DNA from: a virus
Reading direction: 5' to 3' (one strand)
Virus record (IMG/VR): IMGVR_UViG_3300025168_000033
Span: 102,533-166,532 of that record
Length of the DNA stretch: 64,000 nucleotides
In this document: positions 21,259 to 29,554 of the stretch, piece by piece
How positions within the stretch are numbered: position 1 is the stretch's first letter
Layout: every line of letters begins with the position of its first letter
Notes under the pieces: generated by a model
What the model was told of the DNA's origin: nothing
Databases searched by the model: none
The model's input: only the letters and a program-made list of their open reading frames with translations
Program-made: the position numbers and the translations under genes

Positions 21259-21306
21259 GGATATATTACGTTTAAGTTATATATCTACTTTGCTAATTGA
21301 TGAATT

Positions 21307-22785
21307 TTACTTTACCTTGATTCCGTATGTTTTATCAGACTTAGCTAAGGCTGTATCGTATTTTCCATCAAACCCGCTTACAACAAAAGTTTTTTGTGGA
21401 TTGACAACGACTCCTATTTTTTCCATCAATTCCCTATTAATAAGCATAGGAGTAGATTTAGATGAACGATCAACAACGCTAAAATGCATTTTACTATATG
21501 ATATTCCTCTAAATTTAATATCAAGTTCTATTATAGGACGTTTTGTAACCGTATCACCTACTTCGGCATTAGCGTAACCAACAATTTTTGATTTCATTTT
21601 TTTATTTCCAGCAGACCAATTTAAATAGCCATTTTTTTCTGACATTTTATCCGCATGAACTGATGACGATTTAGTACCGTTTCCACTATCAAATTTAGCA
21701 ACATATTCACCAAATCCAGTAAGATTAACAACTTCCATATATCCTATTTCAGTAACATTGACAGACCAATTAGATTTATCTTTTATGAAATCTATAATAT
21801 CTTGTAATATAGATTTTCCAATAACTTTTTTAATTCCTTTAGTCCCAGGAGAAGCATTTACTTCAAGTATATAATTCTTTTTAGTTTTATCATCAACAAT
21901 AATATCAACACCACACCAATGACATCCCATAGCATCTGCAGCCTTAACTGCTAAATTAATTTGTTCTTCAGTTAATTTTACATTTTCAACAGATCCACCA
22001 AGTGAATGATTAGTTCTAAAATCTTTTTTGTCTCCTCTATTACGTCGCATATATCCAATGATTTTAACATTGTCTTTATTGTTTCCGTGATAGTCAAATC
22101 TTTTAGTTAAGACCTGAATTCTAATATCGTAATCCGAATCAATTTTTTCTTGAATTAAAGTTTCAGTATCAGAAAGTTTCCACATTGTCTGTAAAACAGA
22201 TTTAAGCGATCCTTGTGAATCAATAATAGAAACACCTATTCCTTGAGATCCTGAAAGAGTCTTTAAAATTATAGGAAATTTTCCACCTATTTTTTTAATT
22301 GCATCATCTAATGAATCTATACTAGGAACTAATGCCGTTCTAGGCGTCGGTAATAAATGCTGCTCTAGTTTTTGTGCAGTTAAATATTTATTTTCACAAT
22401 CCAGGATTGAAGATAATGAATTAATGCAGAAGAATCCATTACTTTCAAATAATGATAGAATTCCACGAGTATATGTGTTTTTTACAACACCACGTCTAGC
22501 TATTATAACAGTATTTTCTTTATTAATAACAAATCCTTTTGATTCACCTTTATTTGTTAGCGTAATATTTCCATCATCATCTGGATCACTAATAGTACAG
22601 TCTTTTAAGCAAAATAAAAATCCGTTCATTCCAGAATTTACAGCCTTTTCAATTAAAAACTGTGGTGTATCTTGTGAATCTGGATCTACTGGCGTATTTG
22701 TCATTACAACAAGATTTAATTTATTACCTAGCTGAACTGCTTCAGTTAGCATATCATCAAATCTCTTGAACCTTATATTTTGCAT
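21307..22785 (-). CDS. RimK-like ATP-grasp ligase fused to retropepsin-like (RimB-type) domain
   Basis: A 492-aa two-domain protein. Residues ~115-330 are a RimK-like ATP-grasp: TPRTALVPSIDSLDDAIKK, GKFPIILKTLSGSQGIGVSI (the Lys/Gly-rich ATP loop), LIQEKID, an Arg-rich IGYMRRNRGDKKDFR, and metal-binding DIIVDDKTKKNYILEVNASP. Residues ~345-490 resemble the RimK-associated retropepsin-like family, with AKFDSGNGTKSSSVHADKM carrying the DSG catalytic motif. RimK adds Glu to ribosomal protein S6 and other acceptors, and RimB-type partners trim or modulate it. The gene follows the S1-like gene after a terminator hairpin. The target may be the ribosome, the virion or peptidoglycan; unproven. Confidence 0.8.
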   Translation of the reverse strand: MQNIRFKRFDDMLTEAVQLGNKLNLVVMTNTPVDPDSQDTPQFLIEKAVNSGMNGFLFCLKDCTISDPDDDGNITLTNKGESKGFVINKENTVIIARRGVVKNTYTRGILSLFESNGFFCINSLSSILDCENKYLTAQKLEQHLLPTPRTALVPSIDSLDDAIKKIGGKFPIILKTLSGSQGIGVSIIDSQGSLKSVLQTMWKLSDTETLIQEKIDSDYDIRIQVLTKRFDYHGNNKDNVKIIGYMRRNRGDKKDFRTNHSLGGSVENVKLTEEQINLAVKAADAMGCHWCGVDIIVDDKTKKNYILEVNASPGTKGIKKVIGKSILQDIIDFIKDKSNWSVNVTEIGYMEVVNLTGFGEYVAKFDSGNGTKSSSVHADKMSEKNGYLNWSAGNKKMKSKIVGYANAEVGDTVTKRPIIELDIKFRGISYSKMHFSVVDRSSKSTPMLINRELMEKIGVVVNPQKTFVVSGFDGKYDTALAKSDKTYGIKVK

Positions 22786-22811
22786 GTGAATACTTATTTT
22801 AGTTATTTATC

Positions 22812-22846
22812 TAAATTAAAAATGGAGGAAACTTAATTCCTCCATT
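22812..22846 (-). terminator. rho-independent terminator after the S1-like gene
   Basis: A perfect 10-bp inverted repeat (22821-22830 with 22837-22846; AATGGAGGAA / TTCCTCCATT on the minus strand, 6-nt loop) is followed on the minus strand by TTTAATTT. It begins about 4 nt after the stop of the S1-like gene and ends about 35 nt before the ATG of the ATP-grasp gene. The two genes may therefore be separately controlled, or the hairpin may be a partial terminator. Confidence 0.75.
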
Positions 22847-22850
22847 GATT

Positions 22851-23993
22851 CTATAATTTAAAAAATAGCTTTTTTGATTCTTTATCTATTCGATACAGAT
22901 CGACTGTTATATCATCACCCTGTTCGAGTTCAATATTAAGACCTTCATATTCAGATTTATGAAGCAGTCCTGTTATTTTAGGTTCTAGTTCAACAAATAA
23001 TCCGAATCGAGTTATATTTCTAATTTTACCAGTAACGCTACTAGGAACTTTATATCGTTTTTCAATATCATCCCAAGGATCAAGTTCTTCAATTATTTCT
23101 TTTTGAGTAAGAACAATTCTAAATGCATCTACAACCTCTTTAATTTTAAATTCTATTGAATCTCCTGGCTTGATACTTCTACTATTAAATTCTTCAAATG
23201 ATTTCGAATCTAATTCAGATTTATGAATTAATCCAGTAAGACAACTATCAAATTCTACAAAAATACCTATCTTTGATGCGCCTGTTACAAATCCAGTTTT
23301 AGTCTCACCTTGAACGAGATTTGCTGCAGCTTCAGGAACCTGAGTTTTTAGAAATGCTCTATGTGAAACTACAATATAATTTTTACCTGAATCATAATTG
23401 ATAGGACATACATAAATATCTTGTCCTAATAAAGATTCAAAGTTTGTTAATTTATTCATACCACCTTGTGATCCAGGCATAAATACTTCAATACCTCCTA
23501 TATCTAGAAAATATCCACCGTAAACTAGGGTTTTAACTTTTGCAGGATATGCAAAATTAGCACCAATATTAGATTTTATTTCTTCAAACCTACGTTTCTT
23601 AATACCGTCAGTATAGGATCCTACAATATTATAATTTTTTGATTTTTGCTTATTTGAAACTTCTTTTAATAAGACTTCTATTGAATCACCTTCATTAAGA
23701 TCCTCAATAAATTCTGGACTTTCTTTTGATAAATCTAGATATGCTGATTCTCTCCAGTTAATGTCTACTTCTAAATAGCCATTACTCTTTTTTACTATTG
23801 TTCCTTGTGTAATTGTTTTGCTAGAAGGTTTTTTGAAATCTTTGCCTTCCCAGTGAGATGTTAATGTGTCGTAATATTCTTGTGCATAATCTTCTTTTGA
23901 AAGAATTTTTTCACCATTAGATGTTATTACTGTTGAGGTTTTTGTTGACCAATCGAAATTATCAATTGGTGATACATGATTGTACGCTGACAT
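22851..23993 (-). CDS. S1-domain RNA-binding protein (ribosomal protein S1-like)
   Basis: A 380-aa protein with four S1-type OB-fold repeats at about residues 62-125, 147-215, 226-298 and 315-380. The last two are canonical (GFVTGASKIGIFVEFDSCLT then GLIHKSEL; GKIRNITRFGLFVELEPKIT then GLLHKSE). Cellular S1 has six repeats in many bacteria and brings mRNA to the 30S subunit. The N-terminal 60 residues are unique (NHVSPIDNFDWSTKTST). No catalytic domain is present. The neighbouring RimK-like gene also suggests action on translation. It may replace, compete with or redirect host S1, or may act in RNA turnover; inference. Confidence 0.85.
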   Translation of the reverse strand: MSAYNHVSPIDNFDWSTKTSTVITSNGEKILSKEDYAQEYYDTLTSHWEGKDFKKPSSKTITQGTIVKKSNGYLEVDINWRESAYLDLSKESPEFIEDLNEGDSIEVLLKEVSNKQKSKNYNIVGSYTDGIKKRRFEEIKSNIGANFAYPAKVKTLVYGGYFLDIGGIEVFMPGSQGGMNKLTNFESLLGQDIYVCPINYDSGKNYIVVSHRAFLKTQVPEAAANLVQGETKTGFVTGASKIGIFVEFDSCLTGLIHKSELDSKSFEEFNSRSIKPGDSIEFKIKEVVDAFRIVLTQKEIIEELDPWDDIEKRYKVPSSVTGKIRNITRFGLFVELEPKITGLLHKSEYEGLNIELEQGDDITVDLYRIDKESKKLFFKL

Positions 23994-24041
23994 TTTTTTA
24001 AGTTTAAGTAAATAATTAATATAGGTTATATATCCCTAGTA

Positions 24042-24494
24042 TTATTTGAATTTCTTTATAAGATCTGTAATATCAATATGAACACCTACCATTCTTACCG
24101 GCTTATCATCATCCCATTCACAAACACAACCACGACACAAAATATCTACAGTATGTCCTAATTTATGTTTATATCTAGATATAACTTCAAATTTAATTTT
24201 TCCTTTTGATTTTACGTGATCTGCAAATTGTTGAAGAGCATCAGTTAAATCATCCGAATGAATTAATTTCATCCATGTACTGGTTGAATTTTCTAATTCA
24301 CTGTCGCTATATCCTAATTGATTTTTCCATGAGGGACTTAAATATTCATAGTTAGTAACAATATTCCAATCCCAGTATCCATCTAAAGTATTATCAAGTA
24401 CATCGGTTAATGTCTGATTTTCGCTAGCAAGATTCAACTCTATTTTATTTAAAGTATCTGTTAGCTCTTTTATTTTTTTTAAATTATCTGGCAT
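24042..24494 (-). CDS. stand-alone PAS-domain protein
   Basis: A 150-aa protein. Residues 1-30 form a short coiled coil. Residues 30-148 form one PAS fold of the PAS_3 type: LDGYWDWNIVTNYEYLSPSW, LGYSDSELENSTSTWMKLIH followed by SDDL, then the C-terminal strands KFEVISRYKHKLGHTVDILC and VGVHIDITDLIK. PAS domains sense small molecules or redox state, or mediate dimerisation. No kinase, HTH or cyclase output domain is attached. It overlaps no neighbour and sits 2 nt upstream-side of the coiled-coil/TM gene in the tail cluster. It may titrate or rewire a host sensor kinase; function not shown. Confidence 0.82.
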   Translation of the reverse strand: MPDNLKKIKELTDTLNKIELNLASENQTLTDVLDNTLDGYWDWNIVTNYEYLSPSWKNQLGYSDSELENSTSTWMKLIHSDDLTDALQQFADHVKSKGKIKFEVISRYKHKLGHTVDILCRGCVCEWDDDKPVRMVGVHIDITDLIKKFK

Positions 24495-24496
24495 AT

Positions 24497-24856
24497 TTAA
24501 AAAATTTTATCTTTAAAAAAGACTATAATAACCCAAAGAACCTGTACTGCAATTCCAACTCCAACAACTAATTGCCATTTAGATTTTTGATGATACAATT
24601 CATCTTTTGCTTCTTTCATTTGAGATGGCGACCATACTTCATTAACCTTTTCCTTGAATTCTTTAAGTTCGTTTACTTCTCGTTCAGTTGTCTTAAAATC
24701 TGATAAAGTCTCATTAATTTCTTTAAATCTTTTGTCCATATCAGCACGAAGTCGTTCCTGTCCTGTAGTCAATTGCTCTAATTGAGCGAGCACTAATCGT
24801 CCATATTCAGACCATCCGTTTTTTGGAGTATTTTTATTTTCGTTAGACATAATCAT
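24497..24856 (-). CDS. coiled-coil protein with C-terminal TM segment (holin- or XhlA-like)
   Basis: A 119-aa protein. Residues 25-75 are strongly charged and helical (LEQLTTGQERLRADMDKRFK, FKTTEREVNELKEFKEKVNE), suggesting a coiled coil. Residues ~93-113 are one hydrophobic segment (WQLVVGVGIAVQVLWVIIVF) followed by a basic tail FKDKIF. A coiled coil plus one C-terminal TM is the layout of XhlA-type lysis accessory proteins. The start overlaps the preceding gene by 4 nt (ATGA), showing translational coupling. No endolysin gene is seen nearby, so the lysis role is a guess. Confidence 0.7.
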   Translation of the reverse strand: MIMSNENKNTPKNGWSEYGRLVLAQLEQLTTGQERLRADMDKRFKEINETLSDFKTTEREVNELKEFKEKVNEVWSPSQMKEAKDELYHQKSKWQLVVGVGIAVQVLWVIIVFFKDKIF

Positions 24857-25068
24857 TGAGATGAAAGCAATGCAAGTAACCTATTACACATATTCTCATA
24901 ATGTTTAATTTTTGTACCGGGTTTTTCAAGTGTTGCAATTATCTTCATTTCAGCATGAAGTAAACTTTGAATATCATTAAGAATTTCCATATATCTAGGA
25001 GAATCATTTGGATAGTTTTCTAACGTATCCAACAATATTCTTAGATTTATGATATTTTCACTTGCCAT
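24853..25068 (-). CDS. small helical protein, coupled to the coiled-coil/TM gene
   Basis: A 71-aa, all-helical soluble protein, MASENIINLRILLDTLENYP and onward, with a second helix MEILNDIQSLLHAEMKIIAT. No Cys cluster, TM or known motif. Its stop overlaps the start of the next gene by 4 nt. It may partner the membrane protein downstream. Not recognised. Confidence 0.62.
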   Translation of the reverse strand: MASENIINLRILLDTLENYPNDSPRYMEILNDIQSLLHAEMKIIATLEKPGTKIKHYENMCNRLLALLSSQ

Positions 25069-25091
25069 AATATGATTTATATATCTAAAGT

Positions 25092-25334
25092 TTATGTTAT
25101 AACTCCTATACTGCTTCCAGTACCAGCACCTACTTGAGCTACTGCTGATCCTGTAGTAGCAACAACTGTTAATATCGGTACTGTTATTGTTTGTGATCTT
25201 ATATATGCATCTATTGCGGTTGCTAAATCTGCAGCAACTTTGTCAATGGCAGCTTTTGATTTTGTATCTGGTGCATCAAGACTACCTAATGCTGCTGCTA
25301 TTTGAAGTTCGAATGGTTTTTTTATTAGTGGCAT
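25092..25334 (-). CDS. small Ala/Thr-rich protein following the gp5-like spike gene
   Basis: An 80-aa protein with helix-rich residues 1-47 (FELQIAAALGSLDAPDTKSK) and a beta-rich, Gly/Val/Thr-rich tail (VPILTVVATTGSAVAQVGAG). It sits 28 nt downstream of the gp5-like spike gene. T4-type phages often place a small PAAR spike-tip protein near here, but no PAAR repeats or metal-binding His/Cys are visible. A tip or small virion protein is possible. Confidence 0.6.
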   Translation of the reverse strand: MPLIKKPFELQIAAALGSLDAPDTKSKAAIDKVAADLATAIDAYIRSQTITVPILTVVATTGSAVAQVGAGTGSSIGVIT

Positions 25335-25362
25335 AATTATATGATTTAATTTAATTTAATTA

Positions 25363-26172
25363 TTATGATTTTGATGGACCGTCGACAGAAACAGTATTAC
25401 TTCTTGTCTGTGGTATTTCTTTTGAATCTATAGAAGTAAGTGCAGGTGTAATTGGTGCTACTGCAGCCAATAATGCTGCATATTCAGGTACTAATCCTGT
25501 AGTAAATGGGACTGCACCAGCCGCGGCTCCATTTTTTGTAGCAAATTCAATTACTGCATCATTCAATGCTTTTAATTGATCAGATAATGCGGTTAATGCT
25601 GTTACATTTTTTTCACCTAAAACTGCGGGTTCATCACTAATGGTTTCTGTTCCAATGCTAATATGATCTTCCTGTATATGAACTACCTTTCCAGCCGCAT
25701 GTTCAAGATAAATTGTATTATCTGGTCGTATATTTATTTGGCTTAAATTATAGTCAATCATTAAGCCCTTTTCTATAGTGTAAAATATTTTAAGACCGCC
25801 TTCAATCTCGGTATCATACATTAATACTTGAGCAGTTGCATAATTATCACCTGTTATTTCAGCAGATAATTCTTCAGACAAATGTTGAATATATGTATAG
25901 ATTGGCGTATATAAATTACTATTTTCAAATTGTACATTAACAATCGATCCGATCTTGGGTAATGAAAATTGACCCGAGCCTGTAGCACTTCCTGCACTTG
26001 TCATAAATCCTGAAGGACTTGCCCATGGAATTTGTGCATCTTCTAGTTTATCAAATTTACCAAAAACTTTTACGCGTACGCGACCTTTTTCTAGCGGATC
26101 TAATATATCAACTACTTCACCTAACCAGTCCATTTGACCGATCTTATCGTTTGTCATTTCTGATGTCTTCAT
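25363..26172 (-). CDS. gp5-like baseplate spike protein with OB fold, no lysozyme domain
   Basis: A 269-aa protein. Residues 12-100 form an OB-fold like gp5/VgrG/gpV: WLGEVVDILDPLEKGRVRVK, IPWASPSGF, then LPKIGSIVNVQFENSNLYTP. Residues ~105-185 alternate short strands (DNTIYLEHAAGKVVHIQEDH), consistent with a triple beta-helix spike. The C-terminus is helical and Ala-rich. T4 gp5 carries a lysozyme domain between these parts, and here it is absent. The protein would sit at the tip of the tail tube. It starts next to the 442-aa gene (1-nt overlap) within the hub genes. Confidence 0.82.
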   Translation of the reverse strand: MKTSEMTNDKIGQMDWLGEVVDILDPLEKGRVRVKVFGKFDKLEDAQIPWASPSGFMTSAGSATGSGQFSLPKIGSIVNVQFENSNLYTPIYTYIQHLSEELSAEITGDNYATAQVLMYDTEIEGGLKIFYTIEKGLMIDYNLSQINIRPDNTIYLEHAAGKVVHIQEDHISIGTETISDEPAVLGEKNVTALTALSDQLKALNDAVIEFATKNGAAAGAVPFTTGLVPEYAALLAAVAPITPALTSIDSKEIPQTRSNTVSVDGPSKS

Positions 26173-27500
26173 TATGGATAAACTGTTTTAGGCGATACAT
26201 CTGAATCAGTATCATTATTTAAACTAGGTCCAGAAGTATTATTTCCACTAGCTGTAGTAGTATCATTATTTAAACTAACACCTTCGGTATTATTTCCATC
26301 TGCTCGATCAGTTCTATTTGCTAAGCTAGCACCTTCAGTATTATTTCCACCTGCTCGATCAGTTCTATTTGCTAAACTTCCGCTTTCACTATTTGAATTT
26401 TTAGGACCATTTGGACCTCTTAATTTATTTGTAATGTTATTTAATGATACAGATTCACCACCGATAGCATCTAATACCATACTAGCAACACCAATTTTTG
26501 CAGCATCAACCTTTTCGCCTATAAATCCACGAGCTAAACTTGTTGCAATTCCAGTAGCTTTATCTGCAATAAAATCACCTAGATTTGAATCATCAGGCTT
26601 ATCAAATGCAGCTATATCCAATCCACCGGTAACAATATCAGCAATTTTTTCATTACCAAATATCATATAAACATTTTCTTCTACGATGCTTTTTGTATTG
26701 ATTTTTATTGATTGAATACCGGTTGTCATTGCATCGCCTTTATTATTTAAAGACGCAAATATACCTGATCCACTTTCTAAATCAATAGTACATTTATGTA
26801 ATGAAAATAGCATTCGAGTCGTATTTTCCATAGATGATTGTTTATCATTAGGTCCTGTAATTTTAGACCAGATTCCTTTAGCGGCCTTTCCAAAGTCAGT
26901 GCCCTTTACATCATTAAATTTAGATTTTACATTTTTACCTGTAAATTCACCAAAAGGATTTTTAGGGTACGGATCACCAACAAATGTAGAATTGAAAACA
27001 TATACACCCATATTGAATTTACGTAAATTATGAGGAACTACTTCTCTAATATTTTCAAAATCAAAACAAGCCTTACGATATAAATCTATAAGTCCAGTCA
27101 TTTTAAATGTGACATCATCGAGACATTCAATTGTAATATCTTTTGATACTACTGGATTTGAAAAATCTCGTTTCCAGATTTCATCTAATCCTTCGATAGC
27201 TTGGAAATACCAAGACATATCATTACTTATAAACTTAAGAACTTCAACAAAATGCTTTAAATATGCAGCTCGTTCTAATTCATTAATTGACAATAAATAT
27301 GAATGTGCAGTATTTTTATTTGTTTCATCTATAGTTAATAAAGGACTTGTATTAAAATCAAACATCAAACGAAATGCAATTATTGATGGATCCTGAGTAG
27401 TCATAAAAGTATTAGTCTCAAAAAATAAATTAGTTTTTTGAAACCTCGACATTTCAGGGTCCTTATATTTATTTAAAAGAAAATCGTCAATTAATGCCAT
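26172..27500 (-). CDS. tail/baseplate protein with four 17-residue C-terminal repeats
   Basis: A 442-aa protein. The N-terminal ~370 residues are globular with no recognised motif (QDPSIIAFRLMFDFNTSPLL; YVFNSTFVGDPYPKNPFGEF). The last ~70 residues are four tandem 17-residue units of the form S-L-x-N-x-T-(5 to 6)-G-N-N-T-x-G-x, the last one degenerate. They correspond to a 51-bp repeat in the DNA at about 26190-26390. It lies between the hub gene and the spike gene, suggesting a hub or spike-proximal role. Repeat number may vary between relatives. Confidence 0.68.
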   Translation of the reverse strand: MALIDDFLLNKYKDPEMSRFQKTNLFFETNTFMTTQDPSIIAFRLMFDFNTSPLLTIDETNKNTAHSYLLSINELERAAYLKHFVEVLKFISNDMSWYFQAIEGLDEIWKRDFSNPVVSKDITIECLDDVTFKMTGLIDLYRKACFDFENIREVVPHNLRKFNMGVYVFNSTFVGDPYPKNPFGEFTGKNVKSKFNDVKGTDFGKAAKGIWSKITGPNDKQSSMENTTRMLFSLHKCTIDLESGSGIFASLNNKGDAMTTGIQSIKINTKSIVEENVYMIFGNEKIADIVTGGLDIAAFDKPDDSNLGDFIADKATGIATSLARGFIGEKVDAAKIGVASMVLDAIGGESVSLNNITNKLRGPNGPKNSNSESGSLANRTDRAGGNNTEGASLANRTDRADGNNTEGVSLNNDTTTASGNNTSGPSLNNDTDSDVSPKTVYP

Positions 27501-27514
27501 AAAAGTTTAATATT

Positions 27515-29005
27515 TTAGTAGTCTATGTTTTCAACTGGAATTGGCCATTCACGACGTAAACAATTAAGTTTCATTCCTATACCAGCTCCTTTATATATGT
27601 ATTCAATTGAATCTATTACATAATATCCACTTAGAAATTCATTCTTTGTTTTTGCTCCTGGAGTTTCTGTTGAATCTTCAGTTTCGTTATCTTTAGTTTC
27701 TTCCTCGCCAAGCTCTTCGTCTCGTTTTTCATTTAATCTTTTAGTATTAGGATCACCATTATAAATGCTAATAGGAATTCTTTGATACCTATAAAGATTA
27801 AAATTCATATTTGGCATTTCAACGGTCAATGCCATTTTATTAATTTCTTTTAGATTTTGATAATTCAAAATCTGTGCAAAAATATAATTTTCATGCATAT
27901 TATATCCATCAAGTTGTGTTCCGCCTGATACTTGTTTACCAAGATATTTATACTTTACTTGAGATTCATAAAATGTTTCATCCGCACGACCCTTTTGTAA
28001 TATTAAATCTTTTTCTGCTCCTTCAGTTGTTAACGGATCTACAAAAAATTCATTCCATTCTCTAACAAAATCATCATAATATTGACAGTATCTTTTATAG
28101 CCATTCATTCTCCAGGTCTTTCCAGAAATATTAGTCAAACCGTAATTATTAATGTACATGTCTGAATCACGTTTAGCTTCTTCATTTGATAAAAATAAAG
28201 TTGTTAATGAACTAGCAGGTTCTCCTGTCACAGTTCCGTCCCTATTAGGATTTTGTCCTATTGAAATAGTCGCATCTTCAAATAAATCTTCTGTACTAAA
28301 TTGCTTATTAATATTTACAAAACATAAATAATAATACGGATCGATATATGACGTCCAAAAACTATCATCATCTTTATATGCCTGTAATGTCAAATCATTT
28401 ATAAACTTTAAATTTGTATCATACGGTCTAATTCTCACCATTGGATCTAATGTTTCAGATTCATTTGATGCATATCCAAGACCTAGATTATCAGCCACTA
28501 AATTAATTTGAGCAAATGTAGATGCTTCTTCAAATGCTTCACAATCCTCAGCATGAAGATTTGGTACCTTCATTGAACATTCTAAAGTAAATAAATTAGG
28601 ATTGCTAGAAACAAATTTTATTGAAATTATATCAAAGTCTATTCTTATTTCTTTAAATACTTCATCATCAGGCGGTTTAATAAATACGGATACAATATCA
28701 CCATCTTTAGGATAATCTCTATCACCAAATCTATTACTAACATCACTAATTACTAGTTTTGCACTAGGCAAAAATCCACTAATACTAATTGAAAAAAATG
28801 AAATTTCTTCCTGTTTTAATTGTGTAGAATTAATTTGAATCAATGGAATAACTGTCCCAGAAATCTGCGAAGCTTTATTCATGGTCGGGCTAGAATTTGC
28901 ATTTCCGCTACCTTCATCAGGACTTTCAAAATCCTCAATCGACATAGGATCTAATGCTATCGTAGGATCCGTTAATGGTAATATTTGTCTATCTGTATTT
29001 GCCAT
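27515..29005 (-). CDS. baseplate hub protein (gp27 / late-control D-like)
   Basis: A 496-aa protein. Residues ~45-160 contain IPLIQINSTQLKQEEISFFS, LPSAKLVISDVSNRFGDRDY and GDIVSVFIKPPDD, the opening beta barrel seen in gp27/gpD-type hubs. Next comes a helical domain FAQINLVADNLGLGYASNES and YDTNLKFINDLTLQAYKDDD, which corresponds to the segment before the second barrel. The late part includes GYYVIDSIEYIYKGAGIGMK, a typical closing strand set. Hubs of this family join the tail tube to the spike, and the gp5-like spike gene is two genes downstream. Confidence 0.78.
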   Translation of the reverse strand: MANTDRQILPLTDPTIALDPMSIEDFESPDEGSGNANSSPTMNKASQISGTVIPLIQINSTQLKQEEISFFSISISGFLPSAKLVISDVSNRFGDRDYPKDGDIVSVFIKPPDDEVFKEIRIDFDIISIKFVSSNPNLFTLECSMKVPNLHAEDCEAFEEASTFAQINLVADNLGLGYASNESETLDPMVRIRPYDTNLKFINDLTLQAYKDDDSFWTSYIDPYYYLCFVNINKQFSTEDLFEDATISIGQNPNRDGTVTGEPASSLTTLFLSNEEAKRDSDMYINNYGLTNISGKTWRMNGYKRYCQYYDDFVREWNEFFVDPLTTEGAEKDLILQKGRADETFYESQVKYKYLGKQVSGGTQLDGYNMHENYIFAQILNYQNLKEINKMALTVEMPNMNFNLYRYQRIPISIYNGDPNTKRLNEKRDEELGEEETKDNETEDSTETPGAKTKNEFLSGYYVIDSIEYIYKGAGIGMKLNCLRREWPIPVENIDY

Positions 29006-29008
29006 TGA

Positions 29009-29554
29009 TTATGACTTTTTAGATTTATGTGCACTAAGTTGTATTGATCCGCCACCAAATGTAAATGCATTTTCACCAGCACGTTTTAAATTTGTAGGCT
29101 TAACTTCACTAGCACCGTTAGCCTTTTTAGCGGCCTGTTTTTGAAGATTTTTAATTCTTGCAATATCTTTTTTACTAGCTCTATCAGGATTCAGGAATAA
29201 TTCTTTAGTAACATCAATAGCAGCTTTAGGTTTCTTAGGACTTCTATAAAATTTCTGTGCAGCATTCTTATCTAGAATAATTAACACATCACCAATATCA
29301 ATAGAAAACGGATTAGAAATATTATTTGCTTTAAGAATAAGGTCTACATGATCTGTAGATCCATATACCGCAAATGAAATAAGATCTGGTCTCATGACAT
29401 ATTGTTCATTAACGACAATAAGTTTTTTCACAATAAATGATGCTGAATTATCATCAATAATGAGAGTCGGTTCCTGTAAGTCTAAAATAGTTTCACCATT
29501 AAATTCTTTAGTTCCTTTTAAATTTGTAGTTCTTATATCCATTATGCATTCCAT
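29009..29554 (-). CDS. LysM-containing baseplate protein (gp53-like)
   Basis: A 181-aa protein. Residues ~50-93 form a LysM-like module: YVMRPDLISFAVYGSTDHVD, then ILKANNISNPFSIDIGDVLI. T4 gp53 and related wedge proteins carry this module, where it works as a structural connector. The C-terminus is Lys/Ala-rich and likely disordered. The start at 29554 overlaps the upstream gene by 13 nt; the inner ATG of MDIRTTNLKG (12 nt later) would nearly remove the overlap and is plausible. Located directly before the hub gene. Confidence 0.78.
   Translation of the reverse strand: MECIMDIRTTNLKGTKEFNGETILDLQEPTLIIDDNSASFIVKKLIVVNEQYVMRPDLISFAVYGSTDHVDLILKANNISNPFSIDIGDVLIILDKNAAQKFYRSPKKPKAAIDVTKELFLNPDRASKKDIARIKNLQKQAAKKANGASEVKPTNLKRAGENAFTFGGGSIQLSAHKSKKS

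Noticed and set aside
25092-25334. PAAR-repeat spike tip
   Set aside because: The 80-aa protein has no PAAR motifs and no His/Cys metal site.
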